From positions 558,001 to 622,000 of the forward strand of contig NZ_JACVPM010000001.1 of assembly GCF_018881905.1 (NCBI RefSeq): a DNA stretch of 64,000 nt. The letters are read 5' to 3'. This document shows, in pieces, positions 9,362-18,011 of the stretch. The position numbers and the translations under genes were made by a program. This DNA is from Polynucleobacter sp. MG-27-Goln-C1 (GTDB taxonomy: Bacteria > Pseudomonadota > Gammaproteobacteria > Burkholderiales > Burkholderiaceae). Numbering within the stretch: the stretch's first letter is position 1; each line of letters starts with the position of its first letter. The notes below the pieces were generated by a model, which ran no database searches, was not told the origin of the DNA, and saw only the letters and a program-made list of their open reading frames with translations.

Positions 9362-10405
9362 TTACTTCTCAGGCTTAAATGGGCTGTCCAAGAACTCTTG
9401 TACACCAGCAAACATCAGCATGCGATTCTTTTCCATAATGATGGTGTGAGTGCCCTCACTAATCTGCAACATGATTTTGTATGGTGCATTTTCTAATTTG
9501 GTGAAATATTCATAGAGCATATAGCTTGGTAAATCAGCATCCCACTCTGCATGAACCAGCATTACAGGCACACGAATATCTTTAGGCTCATACACTGGCT
9601 TTCCAGCCGTCCAGTACTCACGAGCGTCTTGAACTGTTCCGTTGGGAGCGCGTAATTTCTTAGGGCTCTGATTTTTGCCCCATGGGTCAGTCTCAAAGGT
9701 AGCCTCAGCCCATTTCTCAAACCAACCCTCTGGGATTAGGGTGGCCTTTGCATTCTCGGGCACACCAGTTAACCAGCGATTTTTTGCATCAGTAATCGAC
9801 GCTACGCGATATGCGCCAAGCTGACCACCCTTATCGGTTAATGGCGCCCCGCCCTGACGCAGCCATTGAGGAGCATATAGAACGAGCTTATTGACCTTGT
9901 CATTATTCTCGGTGGTGTATTTACCCATAATGGTAGTACCCCAAGACCAGCCAAGTAAATTCATCTTGTTGATGTTTCGCTTTTTTAGAATGTAATCAAC
10001 GGCACTCGATACATCCCTTACGGCAACATCGGTTCTCACAAGCGGTGGGTTCTGATCAGCGGGCTGATCCATCTCAGGTGGTCGCGTTGATTTTCCATAG
10101 CCACGCAGATCAACTAGCCACACATCGTAACCTCTGGCCGCCATGTATTCCATCCATGAAGTTCCACCCAAAGACAAATCAAAGGCAGTTTCTGCTGGAT
10201 ACGTTGAGCCATGAACATAAAGCAATGTTTTATCGGCAGTAAATTTCTTCATGCCGGCTAGATGCTTATTGCGCACGTAGAGTGAAATTCCCGGGGTGTC
10301 ACTTTGCACCATGTACTCATTCATTTGAATCTTTCCTGCCGCAAAAGCGGTATCAAGAAAAATACAAGAAATGAGGGTCACAGCCAGATGTAATGTTCTT
10401 TTCAT
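9362..10405 (-). CDS. Secreted alpha/beta hydrolase
   Basis: The 347-residue protein begins with a signal peptide (MKRTLHLAVT... cleavage probably after AFA, residue ~22), so it acts in the periplasm or outside. The fold is an alpha/beta hydrolase: oxyanion loop HG at 65-66, nucleophile elbow GWSWG with Ser154, an acidic residue in HAEWDAD (Asp289 or 291) and His320 in EGTHT. RGYGKSTRPP (101-110) is typical of the family. The substrate cannot be told; an esterase or peptidase-like role is possible. It is monocistronic with a terminator 34 bases downstream. Confidence 0.85.
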   Translation of the reverse strand: MKRTLHLAVTLISCIFLDTAFAAGKIQMNEYMVQSDTPGISLYVRNKHLAGMKKFTADKTLLYVHGSTYPAETAFDLSLGGTSWMEYMAARGYDVWLVDLRGYGKSTRPPEMDQPADQNPPLVRTDVAVRDVSSAVDYILKKRNINKMNLLGWSWGTTIMGKYTTENNDKVNKLVLYAPQWLRQGGAPLTDKGGQLGAYRVASITDAKNRWLTGVPENAKATLIPEGWFEKWAEATFETDPWGKNQSPKKLRAPNGTVQDAREYWTAGKPVYEPKDIRVPVMLVHAEWDADLPSYMLYEYFTKLENAPYKIMLQISEGTHTIIMEKNRMLMFAGVQEFLDSPFKPEK

Positions 10406-10560
10406 TTCGTCTCCTATGAGCTTAAGCCCTTTTATGTGTTTTAAAGATCAATATAACATTTCAAAAGAAGTCAAAATGCGAAAAAAGAGGTCTTTTCGGG
10501 TGTTTGCACCCTACTTTTCCTCCAGAATCCCCCGTACATAAATTGGCTAAGCACTTTAAA

Positions 10561-11871
10561 ATGAAGCCTATGACCAAAATTCCAGAACTTCTAGCCCCTG
10601 CCGGCAGCCTCTCTATGCTGCGCACTGCCTTTGACTTTGGCGCTGATGCCATTTATGCGGGGCAGCCACGTTACTCCCTCCGAGTACGTAACAACGACTT
10701 CGGAAAAATGGAGACGCTCAAAGAAGGTATTGATACCGCCCATGCTTTAGGTAAAAAGTTCTATCTAGTGTCTAACCTACTGCCTCATGGCGGTAAGACG
10801 CGTACCTACATTAAAGATATGGATCCCGTGGTTGCATTAAAGCCTGATGCCATGATCATGTCAGACCCAGGCCTCATCATGATGGCCAGAGAAGCTTGGC
10901 CAGATATGCCAATTCATTTATCGGTTCAGGCTAATACCGTCAATGGTGCCTCTGCTAAGTTCTGGCGCTCTGTTGGCATTAGTCGAGTTATCTTGTCACG
11001 CGAACTTTCTTTTGATGAAATCGAAGAAGTTCGTCAAGACTGTCCAGAAATGGAATTAGAAGTATTTGTTCATGGCGCTTTGTGCATTGCCTACTCTGGT
11101 CGCTGCTTACTATCTGGCTATATGTCACATCGTGACTCCAATCAAGGCGCTTGCACCAATGCTTGCCGCTGGGATTACAAGGTCAAGCCAGGCCAGCAAA
11201 ATACCAGCGGTGATGTAGTTCTTCTCCAGGAGGCGCGTCGTCCAGATGATTTGATGCCAATGGAAGAAGATGAGCACGGCACTTACATCATGAACTCCAA
11301 GGATTTACGCGCTATTGAGCATATTGAGCGCTTGACGAAGATGGGCGTGGATTCATTCAAGATTGAGGGGCGCACCAAGTCACCCTATTACGTTTCGCGT
11401 ACCTGCCAGTCCTATCGCACTGCGATTGATGATGCAGTAGCCGGACGTCCGATGAATATGTCACTTATTGGCAATCTAGAAGGTCTTGCAAATCGCGGCT
11501 ATACAGATGGCTTTTATGAGCGTCATCACGATAAAGAGTATCAACTCTATATGCGTGGTCACTCCCTATCAGGCAGAAGTCTTTATGTTGGTGAAACTAT
11601 GGAGTTTGATGAGGCAACTGGTCGCGTCAAAGTGGATGTCAAGAACCGTTTCTCCCTTGGAGATAAATTAGAAATCATTGAGCCCGAGGGCAATCAAGAT
11701 ATGGTGCTCGAAGCCATGTGGAACCTCAAAGGTGAGCCTATCGATGTGGCGCCTGGATCAGGGCACTTTGTCTGGATTCAGTTACCACTGAAGAGCAAAC
11801 ATGCATTTATTGCACGCTACACTCAAGAACCTGCCCCTGTTGAAGCTGGTGGCTCTTGCAGTAACTGCTAA
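10561..11871 (+). CDS. yegQ: U32-family protein YegQ/TrhP (tRNA U34 hydroxylation type)
   Basis: The 436-residue protein matches the U32 'peptidase' family and, through GADAIYAGQPRYSLRVRNNDF and LKEGIDTAHALGKKFYLVSN, the YegQ/TrhP branch, which takes part in prephenate-dependent 5-hydroxyuridine formation at tRNA position 34. Four conserved cysteines are clustered in CIAYSGRC and ACTNAC, suggesting an iron-sulfur site; the C-terminus ends GGSCSNC. No clear Shine-Dalgarno decides between ATG 10561 (MKPMTKIPEL) and ATG 10570; the frame extends back to a TTG at 10504 that I reject. The promoter region holds small inverted repeats (GGGTG/CACCC at 10498-10511). Confidence 0.88.
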   Translation: MKPMTKIPELLAPAGSLSMLRTAFDFGADAIYAGQPRYSLRVRNNDFGKMETLKEGIDTAHALGKKFYLVSNLLPHGGKTRTYIKDMDPVVALKPDAMIMSDPGLIMMAREAWPDMPIHLSVQANTVNGASAKFWRSVGISRVILSRELSFDEIEEVRQDCPEMELEVFVHGALCIAYSGRCLLSGYMSHRDSNQGACTNACRWDYKVKPGQQNTSGDVVLLQEARRPDDLMPMEEDEHGTYIMNSKDLRAIEHIERLTKMGVDSFKIEGRTKSPYYVSRTCQSYRTAIDDAVAGRPMNMSLIGNLEGLANRGYTDGFYERHHDKEYQLYMRGHSLSGRSLYVGETMEFDEATGRVKVDVKNRFSLGDKLEIIEPEGNQDMVLEAMWNLKGEPIDVAPGSGHFVWIQLPLKSKHAFIARYTQEPAPVEAGGSCSNC

Positions 11872-11893
11872 TCGAATAACTCTGAAAGTTTTT

Positions 11894-12433
11894 ATGACTG
11901 CAACATCCCTCCACTCAGCCCCTGAAAAAAGTTTAAAAGAAAAAGCTCGGGAAGAATTTATAAAGGCATTTGAGCTAACCATTTACTTCGGCGTATGGTT
12001 TTGCGCTCTTGCCTTTTTAGCAGCAACCTCTCTGGATGAGAGACCGATTCCTTTATCTATATTTGGATTTGCTTTATTTAAAGGGGCTATTTGTGCGAAG
12101 TTCATGTTGGTAGCCCAGGCATTTTTTCCAATTACGGTTGATAAAAAAAATGGGATTGTGAACTCCCTGATCATTGAGTCCTTAGTCTATTTAGCAGTGG
12201 TCATAGGTCTAAATTACCTAGAGGCTGGAGTAAGTGGACTGATTCATGGAAAAGAATTCTTAAGCTCCATGATGAATTTTGGGAAATCAGATCCATTGCG
12301 TATAGTTGCAATGTCAATCGTGTACTGGTTAATTGTGTGGCCATACCTGTTATTTGTTGGTATGGGCTTAATGCTTGGTAGCCATGCCACCATACAAATT
12401 TTGTTCGGCGAAAAATCAAAAACAACTAAATAA
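11894..12433 (+). CDS. Hypothetical multi-pass membrane protein
   Basis: The 179-residue protein starts at ATG 11894 (MTATSLHSAPEKS), 22 bases after the yegQ-like stop; the frame continues back into that gene but without a good start. There are about four hydrophobic segments (residues ~26-46, 52-80, 91-112 and 136-168) linked by short charged loops, and a lysine-rich cytoplasmic tail (GEKSKTTK). I recognise no family. It probably shares the yegQ mRNA. The following gene starts 19 bases after its stop. Confidence 0.72.
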   Translation: MTATSLHSAPEKSLKEKAREEFIKAFELTIYFGVWFCALAFLAATSLDERPIPLSIFGFALFKGAICAKFMLVAQAFFPITVDKKNGIVNSLIIESLVYLAVVIGLNYLEAGVSGLIHGKEFLSSMMNFGKSDPLRIVAMSIVYWLIVWPYLLFVGMGLMLGSHATIQILFGEKSKTTK

Positions 12434-12452
12434 ATCCAGTAAGACTGCCTTG

Positions 12453-13361
12453 ATGATGAAGTCATCCTCTATTCGTCAAGGCAGGAGTTTTGGGGTATTT
12501 GCTTTTCTAGCGCTTACCTTAAGCACTTTATTTCCCGCCCTTTCTTGTGCACAAGAAATCGAAGCGCGCACATACTCCAATGCGCCAGTCGGAATCAACT
12601 TCATTAGCGCAGGAGTTGCGCAAGCAAAAGCCGGCAATTACACGCTGACAAGTGAAGTTGTTGGCCTTACCCATATCTTTGATGCGTTTGGGCAATCCGG
12701 AAAACTCACTCTAGTTCTGCCATACGGCCAATTGAGTGGTTCTAGCAACGCTGGCGGTCGAACAGTCAATGCGAGCACCGAAGGCCTATCTGACCCCCTC
12801 ATCAAAGCTGCGGTGAACCTATATGGCGCACCAGCATTAACACTGGATCAATTTAAGAATTATCAGCAAGATCTGATTGTTGGCGTCAGTCTTGCGGCAT
12901 CAGTTCCATGGGGCAAGTACGACGACAACCAGCTGATTAATGTTGGCGCAAATCGTTGGTTTATCCAGCCCGGCCTTGGCATCTCCAAAGCGCTGGGCCC
13001 GTGGAGATTTGAATTGGCTGGCGCGGGTATTTTCTACACCAGCAATACCAACTTTATGAACGGTAATTCGCTAACCCAAAACCCCGTCTACTCGACCCAG
13101 ACTCACGCTATTTATTACTTTCAGAATACAGCTTGGATCTCGGTCGATGCCACCTACTTCACTGGTGGCCAAGCGTACGTTAATGGCAATGCCATTAGTG
13201 GCAGTCAAGAGAACTGGCGCTTTGGCACAACGATGTCATATCCAGTAAATAAACATAACTCCGTACGACTATCAGCAAGTACCGGCGCCTACTCTAGAAC
13301 GAATAATGGCTATGACTTGTATGGTATTTCTTGGCAATACCGCTTTGGTGGCGGTTTGTAG
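12453..13361 (+). CDS. Outer-membrane transporter-like protein (MetA phenol-degradation family)
   Basis: The 302-residue protein has a signal peptide (hydrophobic LALTLSTLF, cleavage after SCA near residue 33) and then the beta-strand-rich, Gly/Asn/Tyr-rich pattern of an outer-membrane barrel, ending with an aromatic-rich strand (GISWQYRFGGGL). The opening ARTYSNAPVGINFISAGVAQ and later VNLYGAPAL and VGVSLAASVPWGKYD match the 'transporter' family that includes MetA-type proteins near phenol-degradation operons. The exact substrate is unknown. Start ATG 12453 or 12456; either gives the same signal peptide. The stop lies three bases from the convergent fadD stop with no terminator. Confidence 0.75.
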   Translation: MMKSSSIRQGRSFGVFAFLALTLSTLFPALSCAQEIEARTYSNAPVGINFISAGVAQAKAGNYTLTSEVVGLTHIFDAFGQSGKLTLVLPYGQLSGSSNAGGRTVNASTEGLSDPLIKAAVNLYGAPALTLDQFKNYQQDLIVGVSLAASVPWGKYDDNQLINVGANRWFIQPGLGISKALGPWRFELAGAGIFYTSNTNFMNGNSLTQNPVYSTQTHAIYYFQNTAWISVDATYFTGGQAYVNGNAISGSQENWRFGTTMSYPVNKHNSVRLSASTGAYSRTNNGYDLYGISWQYRFGGGL

Positions 13362-13364
13362 CGT

Positions 13365-15041
13365 TTATAAATCGCGTAGATGGCGGCGCAGAATTTTGCC
13401 AACATTAGACTTGGGCATTTCATCAATAAAAGCAATTTTTCTGGGGCGCTTGTAACTCGTCATTTGCTCTTTGCAATACTGAATAACCTGAGCTTCAGTT
13501 AAATCAGACTGCTCTTTGACTATATAAGCCTTCACAATCTCACCAAGCTTGCGGTGCGGAAATCCAATGACAGCGCACTCCCTCACACCTGGCATTAATG
13601 AAATCACTTCCTCGATTTCATTAGGAAATACTTTGAAGCCAGCAACCACAATCATGTCTTTTTTGCGATCCACAATCTGCACATAACCCTCAGGGCTCAT
13701 GATGCCAATATCACCAGACTTGAAATAACCTTCAGACGTAATAAATTGCTCGGTCTCTTCCGGTCTATTCCAATAACCCGCCATCACTTGCGGCCCCTTG
13801 ATGCAGATCTCTCCAGGCGTACCAAATGGAAGCTCTACACCCTCATCATCCAGTATCAATACATCGGTACTGGGCACTGGCATACCAATAGATCCAGTAA
13901 ATTCTTTTACAAAAGGAGTATTGACACAGACTACCGGCGAAGTCTCCGAAAGACCGTAGCCCTGAGCAATAGCTACGCCTGTAAGCTTGTACCAAAGATC
14001 AGCAGTCTTCTTGAGTACTGCCATGCCACCACCAATCGTTACCAATAGGTTGGGCAATTTCACATTCTTAAATTCAGGACGGTGGATCAGCGCGTGGAAA
14101 AGCGTATTCACACCCGGGAAAATATTAATTTCAGGATGCTTTATTAAGAGCTTGATAAAAGCAGTAATGTCTCTGGGGTTTGCAACCAGCAATAACTTTC
14201 CACCCTTGCGTATTCCAAGAAGTCCACATGCAGTCAGCGCAAAAATATGGGTCATTGGTAAAGCGCATAAAAACACTAGCTGTTGATCATGTCGCTTAAT
14301 TAAGGCGGGCTCAAGCCAAGCCTCAATTTGAATCAGGTTAGCTAATATATTTCGGTGCAATAAAACAGCACCTTTAGAAATGCCAGTTGTACCACCTGTG
14401 TATTGCAAAAATGCAATATCTTCCAAGGCAATATTTGGCCTAGTAAATCCATGTCCAGAGCCGATCTTGAGGGCTTGATTAAATTTAACGCAAGGAAAAT
14501 TCCAATGCGGGATGAGCTTCTTGATGTGGCGAGCAATCAAATTCACAATGACGCCCTTGGGGCCCAAACTCTCACCTAAGCTACTCACAATCACTTTTTT
14601 CACAAGCCCTTGATTGGCGATATCTTGGTATACATGTGCAAAGTTTTCTAGCATCACTAGGATGGATGCGCCGCTGTCTTGCAATTGATGTTCGAGTTCC
14701 CGGGCGGTATAAAGTGGATTAATATTCACTACGACAAAGCCAGCGCGCAAGGTGCCCAGCATTGCAATCAAGTATTGCGGAACATTTGGGAACATGATGC
14801 CGATACGAGCGCCTGCTTCAAGGCCTAAAGTTTGCAAGTAAGCGGCAAAGTCCTTAGACAGAATATCAAGCTGGCGGTAGCTAATAGAGTGCCCCATGGA
14901 CTCGATTGCAACCCTATCAGGGTAGGTCTGAAAAGATTCCTCAATTAACTCAACAACGGATGAGTAATCCGCCAAATCAATCTCATGAGGAACACCCTCG
15001 AGATAGTTTTTTAGCCAAGGTTTACGCTTATTCATTTGCAT
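13365..15041 (-). CDS. fadD: Long-chain fatty-acid-CoA ligase
   Basis: The enzyme adenylates fatty acids and joins them to CoA, feeding beta-oxidation or lipid synthesis. The 558-residue protein has the AMP-binding P-loop YTGGTTGISKGA (214-225), GYGLSETSP, and the C-terminal GYFKSGDIG and KVFPNEIEEV/GKILRR segments (catalytic lysine). Length and motifs fit FadD. Start ATG 15041 or ATG 15035; no ribosome site separates them. The gene is convergent with the outer-membrane gene and 21 bases downstream of the nucleosidase gene on the same strand. Confidence 0.9.
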   Translation of the reverse strand: MQMNKRKPWLKNYLEGVPHEIDLADYSSVVELIEESFQTYPDRVAIESMGHSISYRQLDILSKDFAAYLQTLGLEAGARIGIMFPNVPQYLIAMLGTLRAGFVVVNINPLYTARELEHQLQDSGASILVMLENFAHVYQDIANQGLVKKVIVSSLGESLGPKGVIVNLIARHIKKLIPHWNFPCVKFNQALKIGSGHGFTRPNIALEDIAFLQYTGGTTGISKGAVLLHRNILANLIQIEAWLEPALIKRHDQQLVFLCALPMTHIFALTACGLLGIRKGGKLLLVANPRDITAFIKLLIKHPEINIFPGVNTLFHALIHRPEFKNVKLPNLLVTIGGGMAVLKKTADLWYKLTGVAIAQGYGLSETSPVVCVNTPFVKEFTGSIGMPVPSTDVLILDDEGVELPFGTPGEICIKGPQVMAGYWNRPEETEQFITSEGYFKSGDIGIMSPEGYVQIVDRKKDMIVVAGFKVFPNEIEEVISLMPGVRECAVIGFPHRKLGEIVKAYIVKEQSDLTEAQVIQYCKEQMTSYKRPRKIAFIDEMPKSNVGKILRRHLRDL

Positions 15042-15062
15042 GACTAGATTGGTAGGCTATCT

Positions 15063-15626
15063 TTAAGTACTCATGAGCTCTTTGAGCTTTTCTAGATAGA
15101 GCTCTTGACCATGATTAACACGATGCGTCCATTCATTACCAGAGTCCGCATTAGCATCGTCGGTTACGTACTTAAACGACTGCCAGGGAATATTAAATTG
15201 ATAGGCTATATTTGCAATTGCAAATAGCTCCATATCGACCACATCCACTCCTTGAGAAATAAGCCAAGGATCATGGGCGGTTACAAAACTATCGCCAGTG
15301 CCGCACGTATGCTCGCCACCCAAGGATAAGTAATAAGAAGGCTTGGGGCAAAACGGAGTCTGGCCTCTTGGCGCTAGCGGGACCGTCATCATGTCGCGTT
15401 GTATCACCTTGCCGATTTCTAATAAGCCATGCAATGTCGAGTTGATTTTGCCAACCGTTCCAAAGTTGACTATCTTCTTTGGCTGAAATTCATGAATAGC
15501 CCGAATACTTGCAGCAGTTGCATTAATTTTTCCCACTCCTGAATACACAATCTCGACACCAGCCGGCAATACGCTTTTATCAAGCTCGGACTCTAGTGCG
15601 GTAATAATGAGTAATTGTGTTTTCAT
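15063..15626 (-). CDS. MTA/SAH-type nucleosidase (phosphorylase superfamily), short
   Basis: The 187-residue protein has the nucleoside phosphorylase/MTAN hallmarks: an N-terminal LLIITALESE, GVGKINA, the nucleoside-binding VVDMELFAIA (Glu after Met) and YVTDDAN with the catalytic aspartate. It should split adenine from methylthioadenosine or S-adenosylhomocysteine, though it is 40 residues shorter than classical MTAN. The ATG at 15626 is used because the upstream codon at 15635 is TTG. It is head-to-head with apt, only 11 bases apart, which ties adenine release to adenine reuse. Specificity could also include other purine nucleosides. Confidence 0.82.
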   Translation of the reverse strand: MKTQLLIITALESELDKSVLPAGVEIVYSGVGKINATAASIRAIHEFQPKKIVNFGTVGKINSTLHGLLEIGKVIQRDMMTVPLAPRGQTPFCPKPSYYLSLGGEHTCGTGDSFVTAHDPWLISQGVDVVDMELFAIANIAYQFNIPWQSFKYVTDDANADSGNEWTHRVNHGQELYLEKLKELMST

Positions 15627-15637
15627 ATCAGTCAAAA

Positions 15638-16156
15638 ATGAATTTATTAGATTATCTACCCGGAGTACCGGACTTTCCTAAGCCAGGGATCCTATTCAGG
15701 GATATCTCCCCGCTTTTGGCCAATCCAGCTGCATTTAAGGGGGCCATCTTGCAACTAGAAGCGCTGGCCCAGCAGTTCGACTACAGCCATATTCTAGGCA
15801 TAGAGTCACGTGGCTTTATCTTTGGTGCTGCCCTTGCTCACCAAGCCCATAAGGGGCTCGCCTTAGCCAGAAAACCCAATAAGCTACCCTTGGCTAGCCA
15901 TCGAGAATCCTACGGCCTGGAATACGGCTCTGATTCTCTGGAGATCCAACAATCCACCCTGCCAGCTGGGGCACGAGTTTTGATCCTAGATGATGTTTTA
16001 GCCACCGGCGGAACCATCATTGCGGCCAGTCAGTTACTTAAAAAAGCAGGTTTTCAGGTAGCAGGTGCTTTAACTTTTTTAGAGATCGCCGGTTTAAATG
16101 GTGGTGAGCTTCTGACTCAAAAAGGTATTACTAATAAAACGGTATTGATAGCCTAG
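15638..16156 (+). CDS. apt: Adenine phosphoribosyltransferase
   Basis: Apt converts adenine and PRPP to AMP. The 172-residue protein has the PRPP-binding motif RVLILDDVLATGG (113-125), GIESRGFIFGAALA, the KPNKLP loop and PDFPKPGILFRDISPLL, all typical of Apt. The ATG at 15638 is preceded by no good Shine-Dalgarno. The divergent nucleosidase gene begins 11 bases upstream, so the promoter must lie inside that gene. The stop is nine bases from the convergent gene at 16166. Confidence 0.95.
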   Translation: MNLLDYLPGVPDFPKPGILFRDISPLLANPAAFKGAILQLEALAQQFDYSHILGIESRGFIFGAALAHQAHKGLALARKPNKLPLASHRESYGLEYGSDSLEIQQSTLPAGARVLILDDVLATGGTIIAASQLLKKAGFQVAGALTFLEIAGLNGGELLTQKGITNKTVLIA

Positions 16157-16165
16157 AGACTAGAG

Positions 16166-16447
16166 TTACACCAGCTTCTTGGCGGTTTTGAGTAATTTGA
16201 CAGCGCCCCAACCTACAGCTAGCGCCTTGCTAGCAAGCTTGGGCTTGTAATGAGCCAATACAGCAAATGCACTAGTCCACAGCACCGGAGTGCCTTTCAC
16301 AAAATTAAAGGCATCTATGCCCTTATCAGCCCAAGATAAGGGCTTTTCTATTGGTTCAAAATGCAGGGCAAAATCAGCGCGCTCTTGGGCTGCGCGCTCC
16401 TGAAGCACTTGCTGCCGAGCTAGAAGCTCTGAAATCTTTCGACTCAT
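16166..16447 (-). CDS. YqjK-like small protein
   Basis: The 93-residue protein has a basic, coiled-coil N-terminal part (ISELLARQQVLQERAAQERADF) and a C-terminal amphipathic/hydrophobic part (WTSAFAVLAHYKPKL... VKLLKTAKKLV). It is like YqjK, which follows the DUF883 and holin-like genes in many proteobacteria. It probably associates with the inner membrane. Its ATG overlaps the upstream gene's TGA by one base-quartet (ATGA), showing translational coupling. Function unknown. Confidence 0.75.
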   Translation of the reverse strand: MSRKISELLARQQVLQERAAQERADFALHFEPIEKPLSWADKGIDAFNFVKGTPVLWTSAFAVLAHYKPKLASKALAVGWGAVKLLKTAKKLV

Positions 16448-16815
16448 CGCTTAGCAAGCTCCTGGCGATCTTTCGATAACTCAGTAATCGTTGCCTCAAA
16501 TAATTTAGGCATAGTCTTCAGTGAGCGCAAGACTACCAGCGCCAGAATAATTCCGACGGATAAGAATCCACCAGTGAGCAGACTTAATGCAAAGATGCGA
16601 TCAGTCTCCCAGCTAAAAATAACAATGAGCAAGGCCAGCATCACCAAACCAAAAAACAAGAAAAATAAGGTAAAGATGATCATGACCAATAGGCTGATGA
16701 ACTTAGCTCGTGCAATCTGAACATCTGTAGAAATCAACTCTAGACGAGTTTGGGCAATTGATGCACCCGTAGAGACGAGATTCTTAAGGGAAGATAAAAG
16801 ATTTTCCTGTGACAT
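16444..16815 (-). CDS. YqjE/holin-like family membrane protein (DUF1469 type)
   Basis: The 123-residue protein has a conserved amphipathic start (LLSSLKNLVSTGASIAQTRLELISTDVQIA), then two hydrophobic segments (about 38-60 and 72-95). This is the 'phage holin family' (DUF1469/YqjE) pattern, and a membrane-stress or envelope role is generally supposed. The name does not imply a prophage: no phage genes are near. It is the middle of a three-gene set with the DUF883 gene upstream (6-base gap) and the YqjK-like gene downstream (overlap). Confidence 0.8.
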   Translation of the reverse strand: MSQENLLSSLKNLVSTGASIAQTRLELISTDVQIARAKFISLLVMIIFTLFFLFFGLVMLALLIVIFSWETDRIFALSLLTGGFLSVGIILALVVLRSLKTMPKLFEATITELSKDRQELAKR

Positions 16816-16821
16816 GGATAC

Positions 16822-17154
16822 CTAGCGACGACGAATAAAAAGGCCAATCAAAAGACCAAGACCAGCAGCAACGCCGACCGCCTCCCAAGGATTGCGATGA
16901 ACGAACTCATCGGCACCTTCGGCAACAACTTTAGCCTTTTCAGTCAAAGTACCTTCTACAGAAGAAAGACTTTCTTTAGCATTATTGAGGGTATCCAAAG
17001 CCTTTGAGCGGATAGCACTAAGGGGGCCTTCCTCATTGCTTGCTGTTGCTTTAATGAGATCTTCAGCATCTGCCATGAGCGCCTTGAAGTCGCCAATTAA
17101 ATTCTCAGAGTTGATCTGAGCTTCTTCATGGATAGTTGATTTTTTGGCAGTCAT
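16822..17154 (-). CDS. DUF883 / YqjD-ElaB-like protein
   Basis: The 110-residue protein has a long helical N-terminal part rich in E/K/A and a C-terminal glycine-rich membrane anchor (VGVAAGLGLLIGLFIRRR) that follows HRNPWEA, the DUF883 signature. YqjD/ElaB proteins of E. coli attach to the inner membrane and bind ribosomes or respond to stationary phase; that role here is inferred. ATG 17154 is chosen because AGGAG lies five bases upstream; a GTG at 17160 is also in frame but overlaps that site. First gene of the yqj-like operon. Confidence 0.86.
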   Translation of the reverse strand: MTAKKSTIHEEAQINSENLIGDFKALMADAEDLIKATASNEEGPLSAIRSKALDTLNNAKESLSSVEGTLTEKAKVVAEGADEFVHRNPWEAVGVAAGLGLLIGLFIRRR

Positions 17155-17220
17155 TACCACTCCTAGTTGATAGCACTTAAAGGAATTTACAGATCTATTC
17201 TAAGCAATTCCACTGAGGAA

Positions 17221-17661
17221 TCACAGTATTAATACTGTCATTCCAGCATTACCTTCTTTGAAGTGCTTAAGATAGGCTTTGAGGCCAGGCCTTCTTCGTA
17301 AAAGCGCATGGTAAGCCTCGCTACCAAAGGCGGTTTGTTCGCCAAAATGGTATTCATCGACCCGGTCTGAAAAATAGTTATTTTCGAGGGCATCATGTAC
17401 TGCCCACTTAATTCTTCCACCCTCACCGCTTGCGCCATAGCCATGGATCAAGATCATTGCCTTAATGCCCACTTCTGATGCGCGGCGTAAAGCAACGGTT
17501 AAGCGATCCAAAGCCTCTTCAGCACTTGGACTATCGAACTTCAAATTCAATACCATCGTATCGCTATGCGGGATAGGAAGTTCTTCACTTCCACATTGAC
17601 GACATTCTCCAAGCATCCCTCTGGGGTTGCCACACTCTGGACATTCAAATGAATGGGTCAT
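17221..17661 (-). CDS. Smr-domain protein with N-terminal zinc ribbon
   Basis: The 146-residue protein starts with a zinc ribbon, CPECG...CRQCG (residues about 7-24), followed by a small Smr/MutS2-like domain containing the core LIHGYGASGEGGRIK. Smr domains nick nucleic acids or act on RNA; zinc-ribbon Smr proteins of this size are widespread but uncharacterised. ATG 17661 has AGAGG six bases upstream; the GTG at 17664 is less likely. Separate from the preceding operon by 52 bases and from the small secreted protein upstream by 52. Confidence 0.72.
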   Translation of the reverse strand: MTHSFECPECGNPRGMLGECRQCGSEELPIPHSDTMVLNLKFDSPSAEEALDRLTVALRRASEVGIKAMILIHGYGASGEGGRIKWAVHDALENNYFSDRVDEYHFGEQTAFGSEAYHALLRRRPGLKAYLKHFKEGNAGMTVLIL

Positions 17662-17713
17662 CACACACCTCTATTAATGACTGGGAAAACCCATTCACCC
17701 CATTCACACAGCA

Positions 17714-18010
17714 TTAAGAGCAGTACTTTGCTTCCAAAGCTGATGTTGTAATCACTTGATCGTCAACCATACGGTTTAAGGTCATCTGCGCCGCATCTTT
17801 ATTTTCCTGAACTTTGAGATTTAAGTTAATCAGGCCGGCTACATCCTTACGAATCGATGTATTGCCATAGCGCAAACTTTTTAATGTTGAAACTGCTTCA
17901 GCTGAGATCTTGCACTGCTGGCTCACTAATTCAGAAGAATCAGATGAGGTATTTGCATATGCAAATGCAGCTACGGAGATTGAGGCAACAGCCAATAGAG
18001 TTTTTTTCAT
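17714..18010 (-). CDS. Small secreted protein, partner of the HTH microprotein
   Basis: The 98-residue protein has a clear signal peptide (MKKTLLAVASISVAAFAYA, cleavage near residue 19), then a mature part with two cysteines (QQCK near residue 33 and the C-terminal YCS), which could form a disulfide in the periplasm. I know no family. Its ATG lies one base after the TAA of the HTH/zinc-knuckle gene, whose end carries the Shine-Dalgarno AAGGA, so the two are co-translated or coupled. Confidence 0.72.
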   Translation of the reverse strand: MKKTLLAVASISVAAFAYANTSSDSSELVSQQCKISAEAVSTLKSLRYGNTSIRKDVAGLINLNLKVQENKDAAQMTLNRMVDDQVITTSALEAKYCS

Positions 18011-18011
18011 C

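Noticed and set aside
16444..16815. 'Phage holin' family name suggesting a prophage
   Set aside because: The gene belongs to the yqjD-yqjE-yqjK-like set; no other phage gene is near.
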